This document shows positions 53,599 through 62,699 of a DNA stretch of 64,000 bases, in pieces (the stretch's first letter is position 1; the number at the start of each line of letters is the position of its first letter). The notes beneath the pieces were generated by a model that worked only from the letters and a program-made list of their open reading frames with translations, was not told the origin of the DNA and did no database searches. A program made the position numbers and the translations under genes. The stretch is from Cyclobacteriaceae bacterium (GTDB lineage: Bacteria; Bacteroidota; Bacteroidia; Cytophagales; Cyclobacteriaceae): positions 124,001 through 188,000 of the forward strand of contig CATQIH010000013.1 of NCBI GenBank assembly GCA_958296015.1. Reading direction: 5' to 3'.

Positions 53599-56004
53599 CT
53601 AATTCCTCACCGGCTTGCCTCCTTGCAACAGCGACTGGATTCTTTCCAGTGTTTTCTTTTCTCCGGTAAGCTGTAAAAAGGCTTCTCTTTCCAGGTCCAG
53701 CAGATATTGCTCGGATACTTCCTGTGGGTACGACAGGTCGCCGCCACACATCACCCAGGCGATCTTTTCGGCAATCTTCTTGTCGTGATCAGAGATGAAA
53801 TGCCCTTCACGCATACCGTAGATACCGGCATAGAACATCGCCAGTCCGGATTTGCCCTGCACTTTGATATTCTTGCGCGGCACAGGCTGTGAGTAACCAG
53901 CTTCAGCCAGCGCAATCACTGCCTCTTTGGCATCGGCAATCAACCGTTTGCTGTTCATCGTAATCTGGTCTTTGTCTGTCATGATGCGCAGATCGTATGC
54001 TTCCTGTGCAGAAGTGGATACTTTAGCGGTGGCAATATTCATAAACGTGTTCTGCAAAGCGTTCAGCTCCACATCGCCGGCTTCCAGGCTATCGGCCACA
54101 CGCATAGTTAGCTCTTTGGTGCCGCCACCTGCCGGTATCAGTCCTACGCCTACTTCTACCAGCCCGATATAAGTTTCGGCAGCAGCCTGTATCATGTCGG
54201 CGTGCATACTTAGTTCACAACCTCCTCCAAGGGCAAGTCCGTGCGGCGCGGCTACGACCGGAATGGCCGAATAGCGGGCACGCATCATGGTGTTTTGAAA
54301 CTGCCGGATCATCATCTCTACTTCATCAAACTCCTGCTCAATAGCATACATAAACAACATGGCCAGGTTGGCTCCGGCAGAGAAATTTTGCCCTTCGTTG
54401 CCAATTACTACGCCCCGGTAATCCTTCTCAGCCATATCGATGGCCCGGTTGATGGCTTCTATCGGATCGCTGCCCAGCGTATTCATTTTGGTGCGAAACT
54501 CCACGTTCAGCACACCATCGCCCAGGTCTATGATGGTAGCCCCTTCATTTTGCCACAGCGTTTTGTTTGCACGCAGCGTACTCAGCAATATAAATTCATC
54601 CGTACCGGGCACTGTCTGATAAGACTTACTTTGAATATCGTAGTACTTGCGCTTGCCATCCTCTGCTTTATAGAAGCTTTCAGTACCGCTTTCCAGCATA
54701 TCGTATACCCATTGGTTGGGTTTATACCCTTCGGCTTCCATCTTGCTGATGGTCTTCTTCACACCCAGCATGTCCCAGGTTTCAAAAGGCCCGTACTCCC
54801 AGCCAAACCCGGCAGCTACGGCCTGATCTATCCGGTACAATTCGTTGGCGATTTCCGGGATGCGGTTAGAACAGTATTGAAACAGGTCGTAGAAAGTAGT
54901 CCGGTAAAACTCACCCGCTTTGTCTTCGCTGCTGACCAGAATTTTGAGTTTTTCCTGAAGATTATCTTTGCCTTTGGCAGCTTCCAGTGCAGGAAATTTT
55001 ACCTTTCCCTGCTCTTTGTACTCATAGGTGTTCAGGTCAAGCTCCAAAATCACAGATTTGCCTTTGTCATCCTTTATCTTCTTGTAGTATCCCTGGCCGG
55101 TCTTGTCGCCCAGCCACTTGCGCTCATACAGTTCTTTCACGATAGTAGGTAGCTCAAAGGTAGCTTTAGATTCGTCTTTTTGAAGTGCCTGTGTTAAGTT
55201 GTTGGCTACGTTGACGGTGGTATCCAGCCCTACCACATCCATAGTGCGGAAGGTAGCCGATTTGGGCCTCCCGATAGCCGGACCGGTGAGCTTGTCCACT
55301 TCGCTCACGCTCAATCCCATTTTCTCTACCGTATGCATGATAGACATGATGCCATACACACCAATACGGTTGGCAATAAAAGCGGGCGTATCTTTACAAA
55401 GTACCGTCTCTTTGCCCAGGTACAGATCGCCGTAGTGCATCAGAAATTCTACTACCTCAGGATCGGTCTTTTGTGAGGGAATGATCTCCAGCAGGCGCAG
55501 ATAGCGTGGTGGATTGAAGAAGTGTGTGCCGCAGAAATGTGTTTGAAAGTCCTCGCTACGCCCATCCAGCATCAGGTTGATCGGGATACCGGACGTATTG
55601 GTGGTGATCAGCGTACCTGGTTTGCGGTGTTGCTCTACCTGCTCAAATACTTTCTTTTTAATGTCCAGTTTCTCTACCACTACTTCTATCAACCAATCGC
55701 AGGAGGCAATATCCTGCATGTTGTCTTCAAAATTACCCAGTGATATGCGGCTGGCAAACGAAGCCTGGTAGAGCGGTGCGGGATTGGATTGCAAAGTTTT
55801 TTGAAAAGATTCTGTAACGATCCTGTTGCGCACTGCCGGCGATTCCAGGCTGAGTCTTTTCTTCTGCTCCGCTTCTGTGAGTTCTTTGGGAGCGATATCC
55901 AGCAGCAGTGCTTCCACACCAATGTTTGCAAAATGGCAGGCAATGCGTGACCCCATGATGCCGGAACCCAGGATCGCTACTCTTTTGATATTAAATTTCT
56001 TCAT
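53599..56004 (-). CDS. 3-hydroxyacyl-CoA dehydrogenase / enoyl-CoA hydratase fusion (FadN-like)
   Basis: This 801-residue enzyme catalyses two middle steps of fatty acid beta-oxidation. The N-terminal half is the dehydrogenase (NAD-binding ILGSGIMGSRIACHFA; catalytic GTHFFNPPRYLRLLE; second block GFGWEYGPFETWDMLG). The C-terminal half is an enoyl-CoA hydratase/isomerase domain (VVIGNEGQNFSAGANLAML; APHGLALGGGCELSMHAD; LVEVGVGLIPAGGG). This order matches the Bacillus FadN type rather than E. coli FadB. The MarR regulator gene overlaps its start by 14 bp. The thiolase and acyl-CoA dehydrogenase genes that often follow are absent here. Confidence 0.93.
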   Translation of the reverse strand: MKKFNIKRVAILGSGIMGSRIACHFANIGVEALLLDIAPKELTEAEQKKRLSLESPAVRNRIVTESFQKTLQSNPAPLYQASFASRISLGNFEDNMQDIASCDWLIEVVVEKLDIKKKVFEQVEQHRKPGTLITTNTSGIPINLMLDGRSEDFQTHFCGTHFFNPPRYLRLLEIIPSQKTDPEVVEFLMHYGDLYLGKETVLCKDTPAFIANRIGVYGIMSIMHTVEKMGLSVSEVDKLTGPAIGRPKSATFRTMDVVGLDTTVNVANNLTQALQKDESKATFELPTIVKELYERKWLGDKTGQGYYKKIKDDKGKSVILELDLNTYEYKEQGKVKFPALEAAKGKDNLQEKLKILVSSEDKAGEFYRTTFYDLFQYCSNRIPEIANELYRIDQAVAAGFGWEYGPFETWDMLGVKKTISKMEAEGYKPNQWVYDMLESGTESFYKAEDGKRKYYDIQSKSYQTVPGTDEFILLSTLRANKTLWQNEGATIIDLGDGVLNVEFRTKMNTLGSDPIEAINRAIDMAEKDYRGVVIGNEGQNFSAGANLAMLFMYAIEQEFDEVEMMIRQFQNTMMRARYSAIPVVAAPHGLALGGGCELSMHADMIQAAAETYIGLVEVGVGLIPAGGGTKELTMRVADSLEAGDVELNALQNTFMNIATAKVSTSAQEAYDLRIMTDKDQITMNSKRLIADAKEAVIALAEAGYSQPVPRKNIKVQGKSGLAMFYAGIYGMREGHFISDHDKKIAEKIAWVMCGGDLSYPQEVSEQYLLDLEREAFLQLTGEKKTLERIQSLLQGGKPVRN

Positions 56005-56449
56005 GATCTAATATGGGTTTGTTGATTTCGTCTTCTACAACTTGGTTGATACCGTTAATTACTTCAAAGAAAGTTTCAAGTTTATTATCAGGAATTGCTT
56101 CTCTAACCGTATTGTTAAAATCCAGCACTGTTTTTCTAGAGATCGCTTTTTTCTCTTTGCCCAGGTCGGTCAGAAATATCCGTACCGAACGCCCGTCATT
56201 CGGATCAGGTCTTTTAATGACAAGTCCTTTCTCCTCCATGTTTTTCAGCATTCGGGTGAGGCTTCGTGACTCCAGGCCAATCAGCGGGGCAATCTTAGTG
56301 GCTGGCGTTCCCTCGTGAGAATCTATGTTCAATAATACAAAGCCAATAGAGGTTGTAAAATTGCTTTTTAGTGCTGTCTGATTATACATGCGATAAATGG
56401 CATGCCAGGCACTTTTAATATGATGATCAACCGTTTCTTCTCTTCTCAT
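55991..56449 (-). CDS. MarR-family transcriptional regulator
   Basis: The 152-residue protein has the winged-helix MarR layout: dimerisation helix (VDHHIKSAWHAIYRMYNQTAL), HTH (TPATKIAPLIGLESRSLTRMLKNMEEKGLVIKR) and wing (DPNDGRSVRIFLTDLGKEK). It lies directly upstream of, and overlaps, the beta-oxidation fusion gene, so it most likely represses that operon and is relieved by acyl-CoA. A near-perfect palindrome in its own promoter is the probable operator. Confidence 0.93.
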   Translation of the reverse strand: MRREETVDHHIKSAWHAIYRMYNQTALKSNFTTSIGFVLLNIDSHEGTPATKIAPLIGLESRSLTRMLKNMEEKGLVIKRPDPNDGRSVRIFLTDLGKEKKAISRKTVLDFNNTVREAIPDNKLETFFEVINGINQVVEDEINKPILDHEEI

Positions 56450-56456
56450 GTCATGT

Positions 56457-56464
56457 CAAATATA
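56457..56464 (-). promoter_or_regulatory. -7 element of the marR-fadN promoter (TATATTTG)
   Basis: On the minus strand TATATTTG matches TAnnTTTG exactly and ends 8 bp before the ATG at 56449. A TTG lies 24 bp further upstream. Such close placement implies an extremely short or absent leader. Confidence 0.55.
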
Positions 56465-56472
56465 AACAATTA

Positions 56473-56490
56473 TGTTAGGCATGCATAACA
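56473..56490. promoter_or_regulatory. Probable MarR operator palindrome
   Basis: TGTTAGGCATGCATAACA is an 18-bp palindrome with 8 of 9 positions paired. It lies just upstream of the -7 element, in the promoter of the MarR gene itself, where binding would block RNA polymerase. Confidence 0.6.
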
Positions 56491-56562
56491 AGCTGGTGAA
56501 ATTGTTGACCTGCTGGTTGCTCTGAATTTACATTCAAAAGGTTTATTCATTAGTTTTGTGAT

Positions 56563-57201
56563 ATGCTACACCCTGATCAGCCTGTTTTGCACTATACAGA
56601 AGCCCATTGCATACCTGAAAGTGGGTGGCTGCAGGCTCTCCGGCAGGAAACCAACCTGAAAGTACTCAAACCTCATATGCTTTCCGGTCCGCTACAGGGC
56701 AGCATTCTGGCGATGCTTGTGCATCTGCGACAGCCCGTCAACATTCTGGAGATAGGCACTTTTACGGGATATGCCACGCTCTGGATGGCACAGGCCCTTG
56801 CAGAAAACGGCAAAATATATACGCTGGATATCAATGAGGAGCTGGAAGAAATAGCAAGAAGGTATTTTGCTAAATCTGGCCTGCAAGCCAGGATTGACTA
56901 CCGTATTGGTAATGCTGTGGAACTCATACCCACTCTTGATGTTAGCTTTGATATGGTATTTATTGATGCAGACAAGGCAAGCTACCGGCAATATTATGAC
57001 CTGGTATTTGACAAAGTGGCTGCCAATGGTCTCATTGTTGCCGACAATGTGCTCTGGAAAGGTAAAGTGGCTGATACCACCCAAAACGATAAGCAGACGG
57101 AGAACATCCGGGAATTTAACAGGTATGTGCATAATGATACACGGGTAGAGAACGTTCTACTTCCAATAAGGGATGGCCTGATGATTGCCAGAAAATTGTA
57201 G
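56563..57201 (+). CDS. Class I SAM-dependent O-methyltransferase (catechol type)
   Basis: The 212-residue protein carries the SAM-binding block NILEIGTFTGYATLWMAQAL, the acidic SAM-ribose site IYTLDINEE, the metal-site Asp in DMVFIDADKASYRQYYD, and GLIVADNVLWKGKV with a further metal ligand. This is the O-methyltransferase family 3 (caffeoyl-CoA/catechol type), magnesium dependent. The substrate is unknown. A TAnnTTTG element (56551-56558) ends only 4 bp before the ATG, so it is either fortuitous or gives a leaderless mRNA. The LysM protein frame begins near its stop. Confidence 0.9.
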   Translation: MLHPDQPVLHYTEAHCIPESGWLQALRQETNLKVLKPHMLSGPLQGSILAMLVHLRQPVNILEIGTFTGYATLWMAQALAENGKIYTLDINEELEEIARRYFAKSGLQARIDYRIGNAVELIPTLDVSFDMVFIDADKASYRQYYDLVFDKVAANGLIVADNVLWKGKVADTTQNDKQTENIREFNRYVHNDTRVENVLLPIRDGLMIARKL

Positions 57202-57268
57202 CCTTTGGCACATCAAACTAGCCACACATACTCCGGGTAGATACAGCGTGAACAGATTAAGAAACAAT

Positions 57269-59302
57269 ATGAAGTTATCGGAACGACAGGATATACGTTT
57301 TTTTTATATGATACTGGGATTTTTGCTAAGCACAGCAAACGTGCAGGCGCAAAAGATGAAGGTGCCGTCCACTATGTATTATGCAGATATGCGCCTGGAC
57401 CTATCATCGGCGGCACAAAAGAAAATCCAGACAGATGTAGATGCGCTGTTGCGGAGCGAAAAATATTTTCAACTCAAGCTTGATAAGATAGATGCCTATT
57501 TTCCGCTGATTGAACAGGTATTGAAAGAAGAAGGCGTATCCGACGATATCAAGTATCTGGTAATTCAGGAAAGTGCCCTGGTGGGCGATGCGGTTTCTAC
57601 AGCAAATGCCATCGGCTACTGGCAATTCAAAGAGGAAGCGGCCAGGGAAGTGGGGCTTACGATCAACCAGGCTGTAGACGAACGCATGAACATCATCAAC
57701 GCTACCAGGGGAGCTGCACGCTACTTCAAGAGCAACAATAACTACTTTAACAACTGGCTGTATGCGCTGATGGCCTACATGACCGGCCCGGGCGGTGCCC
57801 TCAAAATAGCAGATAAGTCGCAGCACCACCAAACGCAGATGCGGCTTGATGGAGACACACATTGGTACGTACTCAAATTTCTGGCACACAAAGTAGCTTT
57901 TGAAAAATTCATCGGCCAGAATCCTCATCCGAAGGTGCAGTTGTTTACCTATACCAAAGGAAGTGGTAAAACTCTGGCAGCGATTGCAGAAGAGTTTGCC
58001 CTCAAGGAAGCAGACCTCGAGCCTTACAATCGCTGGCTCAAAGCCAAACGCGTACCCGATGATAAGCAGTACAATGTGATCATTCCTGATTTTAGTGGCG
58101 AGCCGAATGAAGAACTGCTGGCCCAAGCTACCAAAACGGAAACCGTAAAAGAACGAAAAGAAAGTGCCAAAGCCGTCACCAGGGAAGCCCAAAAACATAC
58201 GGAAGTGAGCGATACCCGCAGGTTCCCGGTGATTGAGCCATTTAAGCGCAAAGGTGCTGAATTGAAGATCAATGGCATACCTGGCGTTGCAGCGCAGAAA
58301 GGGGATGATATACGTGCCCTTTCCCAAAGAGCCAGCGTATCTACCAGCAAATTTGTTACTTACAACGATCTCACCAGCAAACAGTCGGAAATCATTCCGG
58401 GTAAGGCTTACTATATTCATAATAAGCGCAACCGGGGAGCTGCGCATTATCATATTGTAGAACCGGGAGAAACGCTCTGGAGTATCTCTCAGCGTTTTGG
58501 CCTTAAACTCAGCAAGCTCACCCGGGACAATCGGATGCAGCAGGAAGAACCGGTCAAACCTGGTCGTGTGTTGTGGATGCGCTTCATACGCCCTGCCAGC
58601 TTTCCTATAGAATACCGGGACGTGCCGGGCACAACAATCGCGCCTGCTACCATCGCTTCCTCTCAGCCAGAAACGCAACAAGCTGCTCCTACTCCCACAA
58701 AAACTGAAGCACCGCCGGAGCCTGTCCAAGTGCCAGAGAAAACGGCAAAAGTAGCCCAACCTGAACCTAAGACCAAAGTATCTTCTATCAACAAGGAATC
58801 GTACGATAGCTGGGAACCAGGTGATAGAACAGAAGTTCCTACCTCAACCACGTCTGATGCAGCAGAAACCATAGCCCGAAAACCAGCCAACAACACAGAT
58901 GATGATGCCTTTGAAGCACGCGACATTGTCTTTGCAGATGCCGAAAGCTCGTCCGAAGAGCAGCCAGCATACTATGAAGTGCAAAAGGGAGATACCTATT
59001 ATAGCATTGCCAAGAAGTATGGCCTGGCGGTGGCCGACATAAAAAAGTACAATAACTTGTCTGAAAGCGTATCTTTGAGCGTAGGGCAGAAGCTGCGGCT
59101 CAAGGCTCCGGCACTTTCTGACCAGCAGCAAAAAGCTCCACAGAAAAAGGATGACTATATATTTCACCAGGTAAAATCGGGAGAAACACTCTACGGCATT
59201 GCCTGTGCCTATGATGTGACCATCAAGGAGATCATGAACTGGAACGATAAGGATACGTTTGACGTAGCCCTGGGTGAACAACTGAAGATTGCCAGAAAAT
59301 AA
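57269..59302 (+). CDS. Lytic transglycosylase with LysM repeats (MltD-like)
   Basis: I start at ATG 57269 (MKLSERQDIRFFYMILGFLLSTANVQAQ), which gives a signal peptide; the upstream in-frame start at 57185 overlaps the methyltransferase. The 677-residue protein has an SLT domain (LIEQVLKEEGVSDDIKYLVIQESALVG, catalytic Glu in QESAL; ANAIGYWQFKEEAAREVGL) and at least three LysM domains: HYHIVEPGETLWSISQRFGL, YEVQKGDTYYSIAKKYGL and HQVKSGETLYGIACAYDV, with Pro/Thr-rich linkers. It cleaves peptidoglycan glycan strands in the periplasm. It is similar in build to MltD. Confidence 0.93.
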   Translation: MKLSERQDIRFFYMILGFLLSTANVQAQKMKVPSTMYYADMRLDLSSAAQKKIQTDVDALLRSEKYFQLKLDKIDAYFPLIEQVLKEEGVSDDIKYLVIQESALVGDAVSTANAIGYWQFKEEAAREVGLTINQAVDERMNIINATRGAARYFKSNNNYFNNWLYALMAYMTGPGGALKIADKSQHHQTQMRLDGDTHWYVLKFLAHKVAFEKFIGQNPHPKVQLFTYTKGSGKTLAAIAEEFALKEADLEPYNRWLKAKRVPDDKQYNVIIPDFSGEPNEELLAQATKTETVKERKESAKAVTREAQKHTEVSDTRRFPVIEPFKRKGAELKINGIPGVAAQKGDDIRALSQRASVSTSKFVTYNDLTSKQSEIIPGKAYYIHNKRNRGAAHYHIVEPGETLWSISQRFGLKLSKLTRDNRMQQEEPVKPGRVLWMRFIRPASFPIEYRDVPGTTIAPATIASSQPETQQAAPTPTKTEAPPEPVQVPEKTAKVAQPEPKTKVSSINKESYDSWEPGDRTEVPTSTTSDAAETIARKPANNTDDDAFEARDIVFADAESSSEEQPAYYEVQKGDTYYSIAKKYGLAVADIKKYNNLSESVSLSVGQKLRLKAPALSDQQQKAPQKKDDYIFHQVKSGETLYGIACAYDVTIKEIMNWNDKDTFDVALGEQLKIARK

Positions 59303-59305
59303 GGC

Positions 59306-59346
59306 GTTCAGCAGCCAGTGCTAATGTATGCTGAACAGTTTCTTTT
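59306..59346 (+). terminator. Weak terminator after the LysM gene
   Basis: GTTCAGCA and TGCTGAAC pair (8 bp) around a 15-nt loop, followed by a T-rich stretch AGTTTCTTTT. It lies 4 bp after the stop. Confidence 0.5.
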
Positions 59347-59513
59347 GATAATCATACCCGTTTGTCAATGATTTGCTGATAAATATTACGCCTCTTCTAA
59401 AAGTATAGATTCCTGTTTTTTTTTGCGCCTCCATACCACGAATTTTATCATTAGATTTTTTTAAATGTATAAAGCAAGACGCGCAATCAAATATGCGATC
59501 AATCGTATCGGAC

Positions 59514-59915
59514 ATGTTAAATCTAGTAATGCTTATTGACGACAATGACACTGACAACTTTATCAGTAAGAGGATCATTGAACTGAGTCATTTTTCTAAA
59601 GATGTAGAGGTCAAATACTCTGGCAGAAGTGCGCTGGATTATCTGGAACAGCACAAGGAACAGCCTGATTTGCTTCCTGAACTCATTTTCCTTGATATCA
59701 ACATGCCTATCATGGATGGGTTTATGTTTTTGTATGAACTGGAAAACCTGCCCGAACTGGTGCAAAAGAAGTGCAAAGTGGTCATCCTCTCCAGTTCTGA
59801 TAATAAAAAGGATATTGACAAAATTGTCAGCAACGACCATGTCATCAAGTTTATCACCAAGCCCCTGACAGAACAAACCCTTGTGGAGGTTAGAGAGCTG
59901 GTATACATTCAGTAA
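59514..59915 (+). CDS. Single-domain response regulator (CheY-like)
   Basis: Start ATG 59514 gives MLNLVMLIDDNDTDNFISKR. The receiver domain has the acidic pocket DD (9-10), phospho-acceptor Asp61 (LIFLDINMPIMDGFMFL), the Ser of VILSSSDN and a Lys in FITKPL. No output domain is present. This type of receiver (with NDTDNFI) is common in Bacteroidota as a phosphorelay or protein-interaction regulator. No kinase gene is adjacent. Confidence 0.9.
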   Translation: MLNLVMLIDDNDTDNFISKRIIELSHFSKDVEVKYSGRSALDYLEQHKEQPDLLPELIFLDINMPIMDGFMFLYELENLPELVQKKCKVVILSSSDNKKDIDKIVSNDHVIKFITKPLTEQTLVEVRELVYIQ

Positions 59916-59951
59916 TCTTCAGTTTTTGCAGCTTTTCAATCCTTACATTTC

Positions 59952-60878
59952 ATGCAAAAGTTCCTTTTTTTGCTGTATGCATTTATTTTCTTTTGTCATA
60001 TATGTACAGCGCAGGAATCAGATACATCCGAAGTTATTGTAGAACGAGAAAGTTTATGGAGCCTTGAGGGAAGCACGAACCTAAAGCTGGCCCAATCAGC
60101 CATGCGCAACTGGATTTCCGGCGGCGATGACTTTATGGCTATCAATGGTATCCTCGACCTTACCGGCGGGTACGATGACACCATCCGGCACCGCTGGATG
60201 AACCAGTTCAGGCTGGAATATGGCATTACCCGGTTGGGGGGAGACAAGAATTACGTTATGAAGAATATCGACCTGCTACGGATCAGTTCTATCTATAGCC
60301 GAACCTTGACGAAGCGATTGAGCTTATCGGCTTCCGTACTTTTCAGCAGCCAAATCGCACAAGGGTTCAAATATGTAGAAAATAAGACCGATAGTACATT
60401 CGACATAAATTTGGTATTTTTAACCAGGTTTATGTCGCCCGGCTTTCTCGAACCATCCCTGGGTTTTACGTATTTGCCGGTGGGGCAGTCTGCCAAAGAC
60501 AAAAATGCCTGGGCCATCATGCTGTTCCCAATTTCAGGCAAGTTTACTTATGCCCTGGACGAACGGTCTGCTAAATGGCGCAGTATCACAGAAAACGGAC
60601 AGGGAAAAGATTATGTGCGGGCTGAAGTAGGCTCCAGAATCTCTACCAATTTCAACAAGGAAATTATGGATAATCTCACCCTCAACACCAACCTGATGGC
60701 TTTTGCCAACTTTCAGAAATTCACCAATGTAGACATTACCTTCAACATGCTGATCAATATGCGTGTCAACAAATATATTGGTTCCAGCCTGTCTGTAGAC
60801 CTGCTGTACGATGATGATACGATAGGTAAAATACAGTTTAGAAACTTGCTGAATGTAGGATTGTCTATGAAGATTTAG
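59952..60878 (+). CDS. DUF3078-family outer-membrane-associated protein
   Basis: The 308-residue protein has a signal peptide (to CTAQ) and the DUF3078 pattern of repeated amphipathic strands (LKLAQSAMRNWISGGDDFMAINGILDL; RHRWMNQFRLEYGITRLG; FMSPGFLEPSLGFTYLP; FAYALDER-like; LLNVGLSMKI). It is probably a beta-barrel or barrel-associated protein found only in Bacteroidota. Function is unknown. A palindrome of the dispersed family lies 88 bp after its stop. Confidence 0.85.
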   Translation: MQKFLFLLYAFIFFCHICTAQESDTSEVIVERESLWSLEGSTNLKLAQSAMRNWISGGDDFMAINGILDLTGGYDDTIRHRWMNQFRLEYGITRLGGDKNYVMKNIDLLRISSIYSRTLTKRLSLSASVLFSSQIAQGFKYVENKTDSTFDINLVFLTRFMSPGFLEPSLGFTYLPVGQSAKDKNAWAIMLFPISGKFTYALDERSAKWRSITENGQGKDYVRAEVGSRISTNFNKEIMDNLTLNTNLMAFANFQKFTNVDITFNMLINMRVNKYIGSSLSVDLLYDDDTIGKIQFRNLLNVGLSMKI

Positions 60879-60965
60879 GATGTTCTACACATGTTGAGAC
60901 TTATATATTGAAGCTGCTTAAAGTTGTTTTTCTCAAACATCTTTCCATCTCAATAGCATAAAAGA

Positions 60966-60994
60966 AATAGCTTCAGTTGCAAACTGAAGCTATT
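60966..60994. repeat. Dispersed intergenic palindrome, copy 4
   Basis: Thirteen-base arms AATAGCTTCAGTT and AACTGAAGCTATT enclose loop GCA. The loop-closing pair is T-A, as in copy 2, and outer positions also keep pairing despite sequence change. It lies between the DUF3078 gene and the IS4 element. Confidence 0.9.
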
Positions 60995-61029
60995 GTTTAC
61001 TTGCATGAATATTCAATATTTATAAGATG

Positions 61030-62517
61030 CTGAAAATTATTTATTTATAATCTGAAGACTCTACAGATTTAGCCAGAATTGATTCTAAAGAAGTTAGCTG
61101 CTTGTTTAAGTTGATCTTCGGTAATTTGGTCTTGGTGTAATTGCTGCTCTATTTGCTGATAGGTAGCTACCTTTTGCAAGCCTCTTAAGATGTAGTAGGG
61201 GTAGGGGGTTACTTTTCCCTTTCCGTTACCCATCTTGGCTAATAGCACGGCCTGAGTATGAGTAGCCAATTCAGGTTCCACTTCCTAGAAGTACCCTGCC
61301 ACAAAGTAGACTAAAGATAGCAAGTTCTTGAAGCACTCAAAATCACGAACTCTTGGACTTTCCCAACATAAAACAACGTCTTTGCAAAACTTAAAGGCTG
61401 CCTCTATCTTGCTACGCTTCATGTAAAGTTCAAATACTAACTGGCAGAGCAAATCTCTATCTACCTGCAGGTTGGTGATCAAGAGCATCGGGTCTTTGAA
61501 GATTCGGCCTCCTTTGCGGTCGTAGAAGCAGATTCTTACCACCGAGTAGGTTTCTTCCCCCAAGCTTAGGGTACCATATTCAAAGACACCCTTGGCATTT
61601 TGAAAGACTCTTTTCTTGAAAGCCACCTTCTCATAGTGCCGCTCAAAGCCTTCAAAGAGCACCTGCTCTTTGAGTTTAACCGCCTGCTGCTGGACTTTCC
61701 ATTGGTTGGCATTGCGGCTGAGTTTGGCTCGTATGACAAACAGATCATCCTGCTGCTGAAGAAACTTAAAGACCGCCTGGTCGTCAAACTCCCGGTCCAG
61801 CACATGCACTCGCACAGCCAGGGGATTGGCTTGCGTAATAGTCTTATCAATGCTTTGGATGTGCTCACAGAGAATATCTTTGAGATTGAAAGCTGTGCCT
61901 GCTTGCTGGTGAGCAGCAAGCAGCACCCTACGATCAGCATCCCTGATCTGCCCGTGCTCATAGTCTTTGGCTTCTCCTACCCCTACAAAAGCTTCTTGTC
62001 CCGTACTGTAGGGACTACTAGATAACAGGCGCAGAGAAGCCCCCCTTAAATCTACAGCAATGCTGTTGAAGGTTGGGTAACCGTTCACCAGTCTGCCTTC
62101 CAAGGACTTAACTTTGCCCAAATCTTCAACAGCATTGCTGTACGGCTTACGGATGTCGCTAGGGTCGTGCAGGATCACCGCGTAGTCTTTGTCTTGAAAG
62201 TACTCGCTGCTGTTGGCAAGCAAACTCACATTAAGCTTTTCTACATCTACCACGTTCTTAAGACTCTTATCCAACATACGGTGATACCGATTATATTCGT
62301 TCTCATCTTCGGAGAGCGTCCATAAATTGCAAGTACGCTCGGAACTAAGTTTATCAATCAACTGATTAGCGTTTTTTTTACCTGACTTTGGCTCAACTGT
62401 TCGCTAAGTACCTGGCTGTATTCTGTTAATGTTTTCATTTCGTTGCCGCTTTTGCTCTATACTAAATCCTATTTTGCTTAACTTACCAAAATCTGCTGAG
62501 TTTTCAGTTGATAAGGA
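61030..62517. mobile_element. Approximate extent of the IS4-family element
   Basis: CTGAAAA at 61030-61036 and its complement TTTTCAG at 62511-62517 bracket the transposase and would make a 1488-bp element, a normal IS4 size. Only seven bases match and no target duplication was recognised, so the ends are uncertain. Confidence 0.35.
61069..62438 (-). pseudogene. IS4-family transposase broken by a shift at A8 and an amber codon
   Basis: The reading starts MKTLTEYSQVLSEQLSQSQV (ATG 62438). At a run of eight A (62372-62379) the frame ends soon after in TGA; a -1 shift there restores NANQLIDKLSSERTCNL and a long frame. DDE acidic residues are visible (HDPSDIRKP; HVLDREFDDQA), and the IS4 signature Y-x2-R-x3-E-x6-K is exact in YMKRSKIEAAFKFCK. 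At 61285-61287 a TAG interrupts (VAGYF-stop-EVEPELATHTQ); the frame then runs on 70 codons to 61069. The stop probably replaced a Trp. Intact length would be about 456 residues. Confidence 0.85.
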
Positions 62518-62699
62518 AAGAAAGTTTCTTACTGTAAACTTTGCTAAGAGTAGCCAAGAGGTTACATTAAGTTCAGTATGTTAAATGCTGGCAAAACATC
62601 CTGAAAGTTGCCAGTTAGTAAACCTGCGCATTTCAGGCCAAACAGTCAGTTACAACTAAAATCGCTTGCTTTGTGTCTTTCAACAAACTAGTAGCATTT

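Noticed and set aside
57404-58759. 451-codon minus-strand frame opposite the LysM protein
   Set aside because: It lies wholly within a well-supported gene on the other strand, has odd Phe/Arg/Cys-rich composition and no domain.
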